Shown: positions 1-8,641 of the stretch, piece after piece
How positions within the stretch are numbered: position 1 is the first letter of the stretch
Layout: every line of letters starts with the position of its first letter
From: Lachnospiraceae bacterium
GTDB lineage: Bacteria > Bacillota_A > Clostridia > Lachnospirales > Lachnospiraceae
DNA: 38,032 nt
Assembly: GCA_016291475.1 (NCBI GenBank)
Contig: JAEEXJ010000018.1
Coordinates: 1 to 38,032, forward strand
Direction: 5' to 3'
Notes under the pieces: generated by a model
Databases searched by the model: none
Told to the model about the DNA's origin: nothing
Seen by the model: the letters and a program-made list of their open reading frames with translations, nothing else
Made by a program: the position numbers and the translations under genes

Positions 1-2
1 AT

Positions 3-362
3 GGTATGAGAATGATATGTGCCGAGAAAAAAGCGCTTGGCGGCTTTTCTAATATGAAATCGTTTATAAAAGCTTGCTTTGCGGATGGAAACACCATTGA
101 AACAAGAATGCGGAAGGCAAAACGCAAATACATCAGGATAGAGATGCTTGTTGTCACACCGGAGTTTCAGGGCCGGGGATTCATGAGGAAAATGCTTGAG
201 GATGTATATTCGCTTGCCGATAAGGAAGGTGTTTCGGTTATCCTTGATACGGATGATAAAGACAAATCGTTAAGATATCAGCATTTGGGGATGAAACTTG
301 ACAGAATAAGAAACTGCGGTGAGAGATTTCACATGTACGATCTGATACGAGAGGGAGCATGA
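3..362 (+). CDS. GNAT family N-acetyltransferase, 5' end outside window
   Basis: This is the C-terminal part of a GNAT acetyltransferase, an enzyme type that moves an acetyl group from acetyl-CoA to an amine. The acetyl-CoA loop is visible as VTPEFQGRGFMRK, matching the family's V-x6-G-x-G-x-[LM] pattern, and it is followed by the typical YQHLGMKL segment. The reading frame is open to the left edge. The related N-terminal domain of the fusion gene at 1018 has about 130 residues before the same loop, while only about 50 are present here, so the start almost certainly lies upstream of the window. The stop nearly touches the next gene at 364, which suggests co-transcription and translational coupling. 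The substrate cannot be told from the sequence. Confidence 0.8.
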   Translation, partial: GMRMICAEKKALGGFSNMKSFIKACFADGNTIETRMRKAKRKYIRIEMLVVTPEFQGRGFMRKMLEDVYSLADKEGVSVILDTDDKDKSLRYQHLGMKLDRIRNCGERFHMYDLIREGA

Positions 363-363
363 A

Positions 364-999
364 ATGAAATACAAAGGAATGCCTGCAGCAATGTGGATGA
401 TGTATAAGAAATCATTTCGACAGCATCTTGTGTCGATACTCGGTTATTCGCAGGCTGATGCTGAGAGGATAACATGCCTTGCTAAATCGAGATATAAAGA
501 GATAATCAATAAAATACCTGAATTCGAAACGGGAGACCGATTTAAAACAAATATAGTAAATTGTGCGCTGCTTATTGCATTTCTTCAGAGTATGGATAAA
601 CGTCCGACTGTGGAACAGCTGACGGACTTTTATGATAAAGCAATGACAATGCCTGTTACGGAGATGTTCTGTAAAAAGGCAGGCAAGATAAAGTTTACCG
701 ATAAGGATATCAAAGCTCAGAGAGCAACGGCAGAATTGCGGGCAGGTGACAGGAATGAATATTCTTGGACTATGGATTATATCCCTTATGAAGATGGTAG
801 CGGATATGAGGCAAGGTTCTATACCTGCGGCATCTGTACACTTATGAAAGAGTACGGATTCTATGATCTGGTTCCTGCCATGTGCCATCTGGACTATACC
901 ATGAGCAGGCTTGGCGGAGCATCTGAATTTTTAAGAGAGTATACGCTTGCAAGTGGAGGACCATATTGTGACTGCGGATATAAAAAGAAGAATATTTAG
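364..999 (+). CDS. L-2-amino-thiazoline-4-carboxylic acid hydrolase-like protein
   Basis: This 211-residue soluble protein resembles the ATC hydrolase family (Pfam ATC_hydrolase). The founding activity opens the thiazoline ring of L-2-amino-thiazoline-4-carboxylate on the way to L-cysteine. The C-terminal third carries the family-like signature: a Cys-Gly-Ile-Cys start, then YGFYDLVPAMCHLDY, an arginine, and TLASGGPYCDCGY near the end (residues about 150-205). The first 100 residues are helical and lack a signal peptide. It starts two bases after the previous gene's stop and is followed closely by a GNAT-methyltransferase fusion. Many clostridial members of this family sit in such small modification clusters and have no proven substrate, so the true reaction may differ. 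The family assignment is firmer than the function. Confidence 0.75.
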   Translation: MKYKGMPAAMWMMYKKSFRQHLVSILGYSQADAERITCLAKSRYKEIINKIPEFETGDRFKTNIVNCALLIAFLQSMDKRPTVEQLTDFYDKAMTMPVTEMFCKKAGKIKFTDKDIKAQRATAELRAGDRNEYSWTMDYIPYEDGSGYEARFYTCGICTLMKEYGFYDLVPAMCHLDYTMSRLGGASEFLREYTLASGGPYCDCGYKKKNI

Positions 1000-1017
1000 A
1001 GTAAGAAGGTAATCAAA

Positions 1018-2313
1018 GTGGGAATAAGGATAAACAGCTTAAAAGAAGATGAGATACGTTCCATAGGTGATGCATTTTCCAATTTCGAATACGCCGAAAA
1101 TGAATGGGGTATGAGCTATTTCGCCAAAAACAAAAAAGCTGTCAGTGATTATATCTGTTCTTATGTCAGAATGGCTATTAAAGAACGGGTTTTATATTCC
1201 ACAAGTGATAAGCATGAAGCGTTTATCGCATTTAAAAAATCCGGTGTAAATATGAGTCTGTCATCTGCTATGGGACTTATCGGTGTTGTTCCCGGAAATA
1301 TTGATATGAACCACACGGCAGATGTGTTGAAACGGATTAATCGTGCGGGGAGAACCTACGGACAGATACTTGATAAATTAAAAATCCCTTACATATATGT
1401 GGGAATGGTTGCCGTAACCGAAAAATATCAGGGACAGGGCTTTATGCGTAAACTTCTTGAGATTGCATTTGAAGAGGGAAGAAAACATGCGATCCCCGTT
1501 GTTCTTGATACAGATGCGGTGCTTAAAAGGGATAAATATGAGCATATCGGAATGAAGTGTGTTACAAAACAGTTTTTTTCAACCGGAGTGGAAATGTACG
1601 GATTGGTGTATGAACCTGATAACATTCCGAAGGAATGGAAAAGTGAAATAGTACTTGAGGATATGAAGATACTCACATCAAAGAGCGGAAATGTGTGGGA
1701 TCGTTTTGCTCCTGTTTATAGCAAATTTGTCACCGCTACTCCCGGAAACAGAAGAGCATATGAAGCAATGTACGGACGTATTCGCAAGGTTGTTAAGGAT
1801 AAAGAAGTTCTTGAGATAGCAACCGGGCCCGGTGTGATTGCCAAGCAGGTAGCATCCGAAGCAAAGAATATGATAGCAACGGATTATGCGGAGAAAATGC
1901 TTGCAGTTGCAAGGAGAGGCATTATTCCGGACAATCTTTTGTTTGAGTATGCTGATGCCCATGATCTTAAATATGATGACAGTTCTTTTGATATAGTTAT
2001 CATTGCAAATGCTCTTCATATTGTTCCGAATCGCGGTAAAGTTCTTTCCGAGATCAGACGTGTCCTTAAAACGGGAGGGATATTGATAGCACCGAATTTT
2101 GTGCATGAAAGCGGAAATTCGATCAGCAATGTATTCAGCAAAGCTCTTTCCGCAGCCGGTGTGGTGTTTGAAGCAAAGTGGGATGCTGAAGGCTATCGGG
2201 AATTTCTTCTGGATAACGGTTTTGATGTCTGCTATTCGAAGCAGCTTTCTTCGACAATACCTCTCGTATATACGGAATGCAGACTTAAGCCTGAAACAGT
2301 AGCATTGGTATGA
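1018..2313 (+). CDS. GNAT acetyltransferase fused to class I SAM methyltransferase
   Basis: This 431-residue protein has two enzyme domains. Residues about 1-205 form a GNAT domain with the acetyl-CoA loop VTEKYQGQGFMRK near residue 140 and a C-terminal segment similar to the partial GNAT at the window's left edge. Residues about 220-431 form a UbiE/Methyltransf_11-like methyltransferase: SAM motif I is EVLEIATGPG at about 263-272, motif II is in ATDYAEKML, and motif IV is DSSFDIVIIANALHI. The start is a GTG behind an AAGAAGG ribosome binding site. The gene is four bases from the next regulator gene. A likely role is acetylation and methylation of one small molecule, but that is inference and the substrate is unknown. 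Confidence 0.8.
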   Translation: MGIRINSLKEDEIRSIGDAFSNFEYAENEWGMSYFAKNKKAVSDYICSYVRMAIKERVLYSTSDKHEAFIAFKKSGVNMSLSSAMGLIGVVPGNIDMNHTADVLKRINRAGRTYGQILDKLKIPYIYVGMVAVTEKYQGQGFMRKLLEIAFEEGRKHAIPVVLDTDAVLKRDKYEHIGMKCVTKQFFSTGVEMYGLVYEPDNIPKEWKSEIVLEDMKILTSKSGNVWDRFAPVYSKFVTATPGNRRAYEAMYGRIRKVVKDKEVLEIATGPGVIAKQVASEAKNMIATDYAEKMLAVARRGIIPDNLLFEYADAHDLKYDDSSFDIVIIANALHIVPNRGKVLSEIRRVLKTGGILIAPNFVHESGNSISNVFSKALSAAGVVFEAKWDAEGYREFLLDNGFDVCYSKQLSSTIPLVYTECRLKPETVALV

Positions 2314-2316
2314 TAT

Positions 2317-3024
2317 ATGAGCCGGTTATTTTTTGAAAAAGAGTATATTGCAGTTATTCCTTCATATAAACAAACTGACGAGCATAAGCATAATATGATG
2401 CATTTGTTTGTCGGAACGGATCCGCTGGTATTGGAGTGTGAAAAGGGAACGGTTAAGGGGAAGATTATTATTCTGGATAAGAATATTATTCACAAAGGTC
2501 CCGAGGGTAATCTTGAATATTTTCTTTTTATTGTTCCTACATCTTTATTTGGAAGAAAAGTGAGAAAAGAGTATCTGAAAGATTCGTGTTTTTGCTCTTT
2601 TGATACCGATGTTCTAAGCAATATTGGTGATTTTTCATCTAAACAATTTGAAGCCAAGCTGGTTTCTTTTTTCGGTGTAGATATTTTCGGTGATGATACT
2701 GATTTGGATTCCAGAATACGAGAACTGATACGGAGAATCGATACTTTTGAACATATAGGGAAAAAGGTGTCGGATATTGCTGAAGAGGCAGGATATTCCG
2801 AAAGTTATCTAACACATCTTTTCAAAAAGGAAACCGGAATTCCTCTGAAGAATTATATGCTTATGCGCGAATTCGAATATGCATATAAAAAGATCGCATC
2901 AGGAGAAAAGATTACGGATGCGGTATTGGAAGCAGGATTCGGATCATCATCACATTTTTCTGATGTTTGCCGGAAGCTGACCGGTATAAGTGTAATGGAT
3001 GTGATGCGTGAAAAAAGCAGATAA
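2317..3024 (+). CDS. AraC family transcriptional regulator
   Basis: This 235-residue protein has a C-terminal AraC/XylS DNA-binding domain (about residues 130-233) with two helix-turn-helix units. The first reads KVSDIAEEAGYSESYLTHLFKKETG, in two visible parts: the VSDIAEEAGYS helix pair and the LTHLFKKETG recognition helix. The second is ITDAVLEAGFGSSSHFSDVCRK. The N-terminal part resembles a short cupin-like ligand domain: it contains the EHKHN and ILDKNIIHKGPEG segments usual for AraC sensor domains. It starts three bases after the preceding stop without a clear ribosome binding site, so translation is probably coupled to the upstream gene. A plausible target is the inverted repeat just downstream at 3046-3077. 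Confidence 0.85.
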   Translation: MSRLFFEKEYIAVIPSYKQTDEHKHNMMHLFVGTDPLVLECEKGTVKGKIIILDKNIIHKGPEGNLEYFLFIVPTSLFGRKVRKEYLKDSCFCSFDTDVLSNIGDFSSKQFEAKLVSFFGVDIFGDDTDLDSRIRELIRRIDTFEHIGKKVSDIAEEAGYSESYLTHLFKKETGIPLKNYMLMREFEYAYKKIASGEKITDAVLEAGFGSSSHFSDVCRKLTGISVMDVMREKSR

Positions 3025-3045
3025 ATAGAAGTATGGGACGTGAAC

Positions 3046-3077
3046 TTATATTATTCTTAGGCCACCGAATAATATAA
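3046..3077. promoter_or_regulatory. Perfect 11-bp inverted repeat before the MBL-fold gene
   Basis: TTATATTATTC (3046-3056) is followed by a 10-base spacer and its exact reverse complement GAATAATATAA (3067-3077). The right arm ends where the AAAAGGAG ribosome binding site of the gene at 3094 begins. There is no T-run, so this is not an intrinsic terminator. It could be an operator or an RNA hairpin that affects ribosome access. Confidence 0.6.
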
Positions 3078-3093
3078 AAAGGAGACCGATAAT

Positions 3094-3897
3094 ATGAAGT
3101 TCATGTATTTTTTTGATACAAAATTAAAAAAGTATACGATGTACGGCAAACGAATGCTTCATCCTCAAAATACGGGAATATACGATAGCGGAATAAGCTG
3201 TATAAGAGAACATGACGTAAATATATGGTTTTATACAAAGGGGAATGCAACTGTCGCGATTGATGCGGGACATTTGAATTTTGAAGGAGTATATGAAGAA
3301 TTCCGGAAGATAGGTGTAGATCCACTGAAGATTGAAAATGTTTTACTTACTCATTCTGATGTGGATCATTGCGGAGGCGTTGACAGATATGCAGATCAGT
3401 ATCTGTTTCCCAATGCAAATGTATATATAGGAAAAGGTGAAGAGAATTATTTTGACGGTGCTGTATGCAGAATGATCAAAGCCGGAATACCTCTTAAAAA
3501 TCCTGTCAGACTTAAGGATGGATACCGGACTGTTTCGGACGGTGATTTATTTTACCTGAACGGGATCAAAGTACAGGTGATCGAAGTGCCGGGGCATACA
3601 ATAGGCCATGTTTGCTACGTGCTGGATGATAAAATCCTGTTCAGCGGAGATTGTATGGCGGTAAATGATGAAGGAGGATATAGCCTGTTTGATTTCTTTA
3701 CACAGAATCCGGCATTAAATAAAAAATCATTACAAAAGCTTAAATCAATGATTGAAGGTTCGAAAGTAGAATACATATGCACGGGACACAGCGGACTCAG
3801 AAAAAATGATGAAAAGATTTTTAAACATATAGATGAATCAGCTGTCAGTACAAGGAGACATCCCTTTGATGAGACAGCGCCGAAAAGTATTATCTGA
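3094..3897 (+). CDS. Metallo-beta-lactamase-fold hydrolase
   Basis: This 267-residue cytoplasmic protein has the metallo-beta-lactamase fold. Metal ligands can be picked out: THSDVDHCGG supplies H87, D89, D91 and H92 (the usual HxHxDH motif with Asp in the second position), PGHTIGH supplies H168, FSGDCM supplies D186 and CTGHSG supplies H232. The size and layout match glyoxalase II-like or lactonase-like hydrolases rather than beta-lactamases, and there is no signal peptide. The ATG has a strong AAAAAGGAG site. The gene follows an AraC regulator in the same direction with an inverted repeat between them, suggesting inducible expression. The substrate is unknown. Confidence 0.85.
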   Translation: MKFMYFFDTKLKKYTMYGKRMLHPQNTGIYDSGISCIREHDVNIWFYTKGNATVAIDAGHLNFEGVYEEFRKIGVDPLKIENVLLTHSDVDHCGGVDRYADQYLFPNANVYIGKGEENYFDGAVCRMIKAGIPLKNPVRLKDGYRTVSDGDLFYLNGIKVQVIEVPGHTIGHVCYVLDDKILFSGDCMAVNDEGGYSLFDFFTQNPALNKKSLQKLKSMIEGSKVEYICTGHSGLRKNDEKIFKHIDESAVSTRRHPFDETAPKSII

Positions 3898-3924
3898 AGA
3901 GTCTGATGATCAGAAAATTGAATG

Positions 3925-3953
3925 TTGATATCGTGAAATGCATATGGTAGAAT
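3925..3953 (+). promoter_or_regulatory. Sigma-A promoter of the ECF/ABC operon
   Basis: TTGATA at 3925-3930 and TAGAAT at 3948-3953 are separated by exactly 17 bases, each one mismatch from the vegetative consensus. Transcription would begin around 3960, inside the palindrome at 3955-3976, about 40 bases before the first gene. Confidence 0.75.
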
Positions 3954-3954
3954 T

Positions 3955-3976
3955 GCGGTTAGTTGCGACTAACCGC
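3955..3976. promoter_or_regulatory. Palindromic operator, GGTTAG-N6-CTAACC type
   Basis: GCGGTTAGT (3955-3963) and ACTAACCGC (3968-3976) are perfect inverted 9-bp arms around TGCG. The site covers the transcription start predicted from the promoter at 3925-3953. The core GGTTAG-N6-CTAACC recurs at 11300-11317 before the second ABC operon, with the TetR gene at 10636 between them. The arms are followed by a short T-run, so a conditional terminator reading is possible but less likely given the position right after the -10 box. Confidence 0.7.
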
Positions 3977-3998
3977 ATTTTTAAAAAGGAGTAATATA

Positions 3999-4619
3999 AT
4001 GGCTAGAAAAGAAGTAGTAAATAACCTCGGTGATAATAAAAATAATAAGAAGCTTCGCACCAAGGATCTGATATTTGCAGGTGCGTTCGGGGCTATATAT
4101 ATAGTGCTAATGTTGATAGTTGTCATGGTAACGGGTACAATCCCCGTTCTGTATATTATCAGCCCGCTTCCTGTAGGTATTGTATGTGCAACTGTATACG
4201 AGCTCTGCGTTCTTAAGGTACGCAAATTCGGTGCTGCATTGATACTCGGAATCCTTTTTGCGGTAACAACCTCATCGGCTTATCTTCCCGGTTTGATTCT
4301 TGCGATCACTATAGCTATCTTGGCTGAACTTGTTATCCTTATCGGAAAGTACAGATCCAGAAAAATGTTCATGCTTTCATATCTTGTATTTAATCTGACA
4401 ATGGTTTGTCCTTTTACAAATCTTTATTTCAACAGAGATTCATTTATGGCTATGGCCACCGAATATTACAGCCCCGAATATGCCGAAAGTGTAAGCAGAT
4501 TCGCTAAAGGCTGGCTTCCTTTTCTTCAGGCCGGACTTGCTGTCGCAGGAGCAGCTATCGGACTTCTTATTGCATCTAAACTCATTAAGAAGCATTTTGA
4601 AAAAGCGGGTATTGTCTGA
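3999..4619 (+). CDS. ECF transporter S component, MptD/Trep_Strep family
   Basis: This 206-residue integral membrane protein resembles the substrate-binding (S) subunit of an energy-coupling-factor transporter of the MptD/Trep_Strep type. After a short charged N-terminus (LRTKDLIFAGAFGAIYIVLM) it has about five to six hydrophobic segments and ends in a lysine-rich tail. The start at 3999 is preferred over the upstream ATG at 3963 because it has AAAAAGGAG seven bases upstream, and because 3963 lies within the operator. T and A subunits follow immediately. The substrate of this S family has not been settled as far as I know. Expression should be governed by the palindrome overlapping the transcription start. 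Confidence 0.8.
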   Translation: MARKEVVNNLGDNKNNKKLRTKDLIFAGAFGAIYIVLMLIVVMVTGTIPVLYIISPLPVGIVCATVYELCVLKVRKFGAALILGILFAVTTSSAYLPGLILAITIAILAELVILIGKYRSRKMFMLSYLVFNLTMVCPFTNLYFNRDSFMAMATEYYSPEYAESVSRFAKGWLPFLQAGLAVAGAAIGLLIASKLIKKHFEKAGIV

Positions 4620-4634
4620 GGAGAGTATATATAA

Positions 4635-5390
4635 ATGGATCTTACTTTCTACGGGGGAGACACACGTGGTCTTATTAAAGTCGACCCCAGAACCAAATTT
4701 CTGATCTTTCTTGCAAGCGGACTGCTTACACTCAGCAGTTATAGCGATACGGGTGTTGCAATTTATTCGGTTTTCTTATGTGTGATAATCGCACTATGCG
4801 GTAAACCGCTTACTGCGCTTAAATCAGCATTGACCCTCGGGTTGGTGCTGTATTTGCGTGCGATCCTTCAGACTTCGCAAGGTGCTCCGTCTGTTATTGT
4901 TCTGCTTATCACCGCGCTTACCACGGTCTTTATGTTTGGTTTTCCTATGATCATGAGTCTGATCCTCATCATTAAAACCACAAAGATCAGTCAGTTCCTG
5001 TCAGCTTTTCAGGCTATGCATATTCCTGTTAAGGCGATTATTCCCGTAGCGGTGTTTTTCAGATTTCTTCCGACGGTTGCTGAGGAATGGAGCGGAGTAA
5101 GGAAAGCGATGGCTTTTCGCGGAATCTCTTTAAGCCCTGTTCAGATCATTTGTCATCCTTGGAAAACCATAGAATATATTCTGATTCCAATGCTGTTTTC
5201 ATCCATTTCTGTTATGGAGGAACTCGCTTCATCTACCATGGCGCGCGGTATGGATGTTGATGTAAAAAGAAGTTCGTATGAAAAAATTAAATTCGGCATT
5301 GCCGATTACATATTAGTCATCCTTATTATCGGAATGATGGTACTTACGACCTTCCTGGGAAATATAGTAAAAGGAGGTACTTTGGGATGA
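4635..5390 (+). CDS. ECF transporter T component (CbiQ/EcfT family)
   Basis: This 251-residue membrane protein is the transmembrane coupling subunit that links the S component to the ATPases. It begins with the typical VDPRTKFLIFLASG segment, has several hydrophobic helices, and carries two EcfT coupling motifs that dock into the ATPase grooves: MAFRGIS near residue 160 and STMARGMD near residue 200. It lies 15 bases after the S gene and its stop overlaps the next start by four bases (ATGA), indicating translational coupling. The length is normal for the family. Confidence 0.88.
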   Translation: MDLTFYGGDTRGLIKVDPRTKFLIFLASGLLTLSSYSDTGVAIYSVFLCVIIALCGKPLTALKSALTLGLVLYLRAILQTSQGAPSVIVLLITALTTVFMFGFPMIMSLILIIKTTKISQFLSAFQAMHIPVKAIIPVAVFFRFLPTVAEEWSGVRKAMAFRGISLSPVQIICHPWKTIEYILIPMLFSSISVMEELASSTMARGMDVDVKRSSYEKIKFGIADYILVILIIGMMVLTTFLGNIVKGGTLG

Positions 5391-8300
5391 TAAGGTTTGA
5401 CAATGTAAGCTTTCACTACGGTGGTGAAAACGGAACCGGTGAAGGTGTAGATAATATCGATCTTACTATCGGGGATGGTGAGGTTATTGTTTTATGCGGT
5501 GCTTCGGGATGCGGTAAGACCACACTTACAAGACTTATCAACGGTCTTGCGCCCCAGTTTTATCCGGGTGAACTCGAGGGCAGCGTGTGGGTTGATGATG
5601 TATGCGTTAGCAGTGCGGAATTGTCTGAGACCAGCAGGCATGTTGGCAGTGTTTTTCAGAATCCCAAAAGTCAGTTCTTTAATATAGATACTACGAGTGA
5701 ACTGGTATTCGGGTGTGAAAATCAGGGAATGCCCCGCGAAGAGATTCATAAGAAGCTTCTTAAGACCGAAAAGGATATGAAACTGGAAGCTTTGATGGGG
5801 CGTAATATATTTGAACTCTCAGGTGGAGAAAAGCAGCAGATAGCCTGCGGAAGCGTATATACCACATCCCCTTCTGTATTTGTTCTGGATGAACCTTCTT
5901 CTAATCTTGACAGAAAGGCTATCCACAGACTTCATGATATATTACTGAAAATAAAATCCGAAGGTAAAACGATAGTTGTATCCGAACATCGCTTGTATTA
6001 CCTGATGGATATTGCCGACAGATTTATTTATCTGGAAGACGGCTTGATCAAATCCGTGTATTCGTGTGAAGAATTAATGAATCTGACGGATGAGGAACTC
6101 TCGGAGGCGGGGCTGCGTCTTCCCGATCTTTCGAGACTTCAAAGAGATTATTCAGGTAATGGGATAAAGATTGAAAATCCCGTAATCGATGTTCTTGATC
6201 TTAATTGCACAAAGGGCGGAAACCAGATTCTTGACATTGAAAGATTAAACCTTCCGGAACACAGCATAATTGCCGTGATAGGAGATAACGGATGCGGGAA
6301 ATCAACACTTTCGGAAGCACTGTGCGGTATAGGACCCGCAGACGGAAGTATAGGTTTTAAAGGTGTTTATCTGACTGCCAAAGAAAGAGCTGCTAAAAGC
6401 TTCATGGTCATGCAGGATGTTAACAGGCAGCTTTTTTCGGATAGTGTTATCGAAGAAGTAATGCTTAATTCCTCCGTGACAAGACAGGAAGCAGAACAGA
6501 TACTGGATAAACTTGGCCTTAAAGATACTTTGGACAGGCATCCCTCATCATTGTCCGGTGGTCAGAAACAGCGTGTTGCAATTGCATCCGCTTTATGTGC
6601 GGGTAAAGAAATTATTTTCTATGATGAACCGACCTCAGGACTCGACAGAGGCGGTATGGAGAAGTTCGGTGAGCTGCTCGGAAGCATGAAGAACGAGATT
6701 ACTTCTGTGATCATAACTCATGATCCCGAACTTATATTTACATGCTGCACACATATTCTTCATATCGAGAACGGAAGAGTGCTTGCTTTCTATCCGCTGA
6801 ATAATGATGGGATCATAAGGGTTAAGAGTTATTTTATGTCCGAAAATGATGATAATAACTCTAAACCCAGAAAAAAGTACGGCATGTTCGGAAGAGTTCT
6901 TAAGTATACCGGAAGGTGGAAGAAATATGTATTTATCGCTATGGCTTTTCTGATTTCCGGAGCTATATTCAATGTTATTCCTTATCTGGGTATATATGAT
7001 CTGCTGAACAGATTACTTGGCGGAGAGACGGTTACACTTGAAAATTCCATCGTGGATATAGGGATTGTTCTTATGTTCGGGATTCTCACGGCACTGGCAA
7101 ACACCTTCGGATTACAATACAGCCACCGTGCAGCGTATCACACTCTTGAAAACATCAGGATCAGTCTTCAGGAAAAGCTTGATAAACAGCCTATAGGGAA
7201 TATACATGAACTGGGAGTGGGTGCTATTAAGAAGTTGTTCAATGAAGATGTTGAATCTGTTGAAGTGATGCTTGCTCATGTAATTCCCGAGGGTTTTTCC
7301 AATCTTTTTGTCGGATCTGCTATATTGATCGTCCTTATAGGCGTCGACTGGCAGATGGCTTTGCTTTCGGTGATCATTCTCCTCTTCGGATATGGTGCAT
7401 CCCGTCAGATGTTTGAAGTGGGAATGGACAGGATGGGTACTTATTTTGCATCCTCCAAGAGACTTAATAACACCATCATTGAATATGTATCCGGAATGGA
7501 AGTGGTAAGGATATTTAACCGCGACGCGCAGTCAGAGGAAAGATTTGAGGAGTCTGTCAGAAACTACAGAGATTTCGGGCTTGACTGGTATAAAGTATGC
7601 TGGCCGTGGATGGCGGTGTATGGAAGTCTGTTTGCCAATATTACTCTATATTCACTTCCTCTCGGAGCACTTTTGGTTATTTTGGGTTATCTGTCTGTAT
7701 CAAGATATGTTTTGGCTCTATGTCTCAGCTTTGCACTTGGTCCCATGCTTGTTCGTACGCTTGCGCTTATAGGAACATTGCCCAGAGTAAATTATAAGAT
7801 TCAGTCTGTGGAAAAGGCACTGGATCGTCCTTCTTTGAAGTGCGGTGGAGATGCGTTTGAAGGTAATGATCATGATGTCGAATTCAGAAATGTGCGATTT
7901 TCCTATAAGGGAGATGAAGCTCTTAGAGGAATAACTTTTACCGCCAAAGAAGGCGAGATGACTGCGCTGGTGGGAGCATCGGGAAGCGGCAAGAGTACGA
8001 TCGCCAGACTGATATCGCATTATTATGATACGGATTCCGGCACCATCAGGATCGGCGGACAGGATATAAGCAGCATGTCTCTCGAGAATCTTGGTAAAGA
8101 AGTGGCTTACGTTTCACAGGAACTGTTTCTGTTTAATAAAAGTATTCTGGAAAACATCAGAGTCGGAAAACCTGATGCAACAGATGATGAAGTGAAGGAA
8201 GCTGCTAAGAAGGCAGGATGCGACGAATTTATAAATGAACTTGAAAACGGATACGATACTCTTGCAGGAAGAGCCGGAGGCAAACTTTCGGGCGGACAGA

Positions 8301-8641
8301 AACAGAGAATCGCATTTGCAAGAGTTCTGTTAAAGGATGCACCTATCATTGTTCTGGATGAGGCTACGGCTTTTATAGATCCTGAGAATGAAAAGAAGAT
8401 GAACGATGCCATAGCGGAGATCACACGTAATAAAACGGTCATAGTGATCGCACATAAACTCAGTTCCATTGCCGGGGCTGATAAGATCCTTGTTCTTGAT
8501 AAGGGACAGATCATAAGTGAAGGAAAACATGATGAACTGTTAATAGAATGTGATATGTATCGCAAATTGTGGAAGGCTACAGAAGAAAGTAACAGTTGGG
8601 TATTGACAGGAGGCAGGACAGTTGATTCATTACGTGCATAG
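5387..8641 (+). CDS. Double ECF ATPase fused to an ABC exporter half-transporter
   Basis: This 1084-residue protein has three ATPase domains. Residues 1-475 are a tandem ECF A component. Domain 1 has Walker A GASGCGKTT (38-46), signature LSGGEKQ (144-150) and VLDEPSSNLD. Domain 2 has Walker A GDNGCGKST (299-307), signature LSGGQKQ (389-395) and YDEPTSGLD. From about residue 484 a complete ABCB-type exporter half follows: a roughly 300-residue six-helix membrane region, then Walker A GASGSGKST near 864, LSGGQKQRIAFAR, LDEATAF and an IAHKLS H-loop. These two modules are expected as separate genes. The junction has an in-frame ATG at 6836 (residue 484) with a weak AAGAG upstream, so a separately started exporter subunit is possible. 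No frame break is needed to read through. Confidence 0.85.
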   Translation: MIRFDNVSFHYGGENGTGEGVDNIDLTIGDGEVIVLCGASGCGKTTLTRLINGLAPQFYPGELEGSVWVDDVCVSSAELSETSRHVGSVFQNPKSQFFNIDTTSELVFGCENQGMPREEIHKKLLKTEKDMKLEALMGRNIFELSGGEKQQIACGSVYTTSPSVFVLDEPSSNLDRKAIHRLHDILLKIKSEGKTIVVSEHRLYYLMDIADRFIYLEDGLIKSVYSCEELMNLTDEELSEAGLRLPDLSRLQRDYSGNGIKIENPVIDVLDLNCTKGGNQILDIERLNLPEHSIIAVIGDNGCGKSTLSEALCGIGPADGSIGFKGVYLTAKERAAKSFMVMQDVNRQLFSDSVIEEVMLNSSVTRQEAEQILDKLGLKDTLDRHPSSLSGGQKQRVAIASALCAGKEIIFYDEPTSGLDRGGMEKFGELLGSMKNEITSVIITHDPELIFTCCTHILHIENGRVLAFYPLNNDGIIRVKSYFMSENDDNNSKPRKKYGMFGRVLKYTGRWKKYVFIAMAFLISGAIFNVIPYLGIYDLLNRLLGGETVTLENSIVDIGIVLMFGILTALANTFGLQYSHRAAYHTLENIRISLQEKLDKQPIGNIHELGVGAIKKLFNEDVESVEVMLAHVIPEGFSNLFVGSAILIVLIGVDWQMALLSVIILLFGYGASRQMFEVGMDRMGTYFASSKRLNNTIIEYVSGMEVVRIFNRDAQSEERFEESVRNYRDFGLDWYKVCWPWMAVYGSLFANITLYSLPLGALLVILGYLSVSRYVLALCLSFALGPMLVRTLALIGTLPRVNYKIQSVEKALDRPSLKCGGDAFEGNDHDVEFRNVRFSYKGDEALRGITFTAKEGEMTALVGASGSGKSTIARLISHYYDTDSGTIRIGGQDISSMSLENLGKEVAYVSQELFLFNKSILENIRVGKPDATDDEVKEAAKKAGCDEFINELENGYDTLAGRAGGKLSGGQKQRIAFARVLLKDAPIIVLDEATAFIDPENEKKMNDAIAEITRNKTVIVIAHKLSSIAGADKILVLDKGQIISEGKHDELLIECDMYRKLWKATEESNSWVLTGGRTVDSLRA

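Noticed and set aside
3955..3985. Intrinsic terminator
   Set aside because: The stem plus T-run looks like one, but it starts two bases after the -10 box of a good promoter and is shared with the second operon, so an operator is more likely.
6780..6850. Frameshift or lost stop splitting the 1084-residue gene
   Set aside because: The frame is continuous and both modules are intact in the same frame. Without reads or relatives an error cannot be claimed, so it is reported as a fusion.
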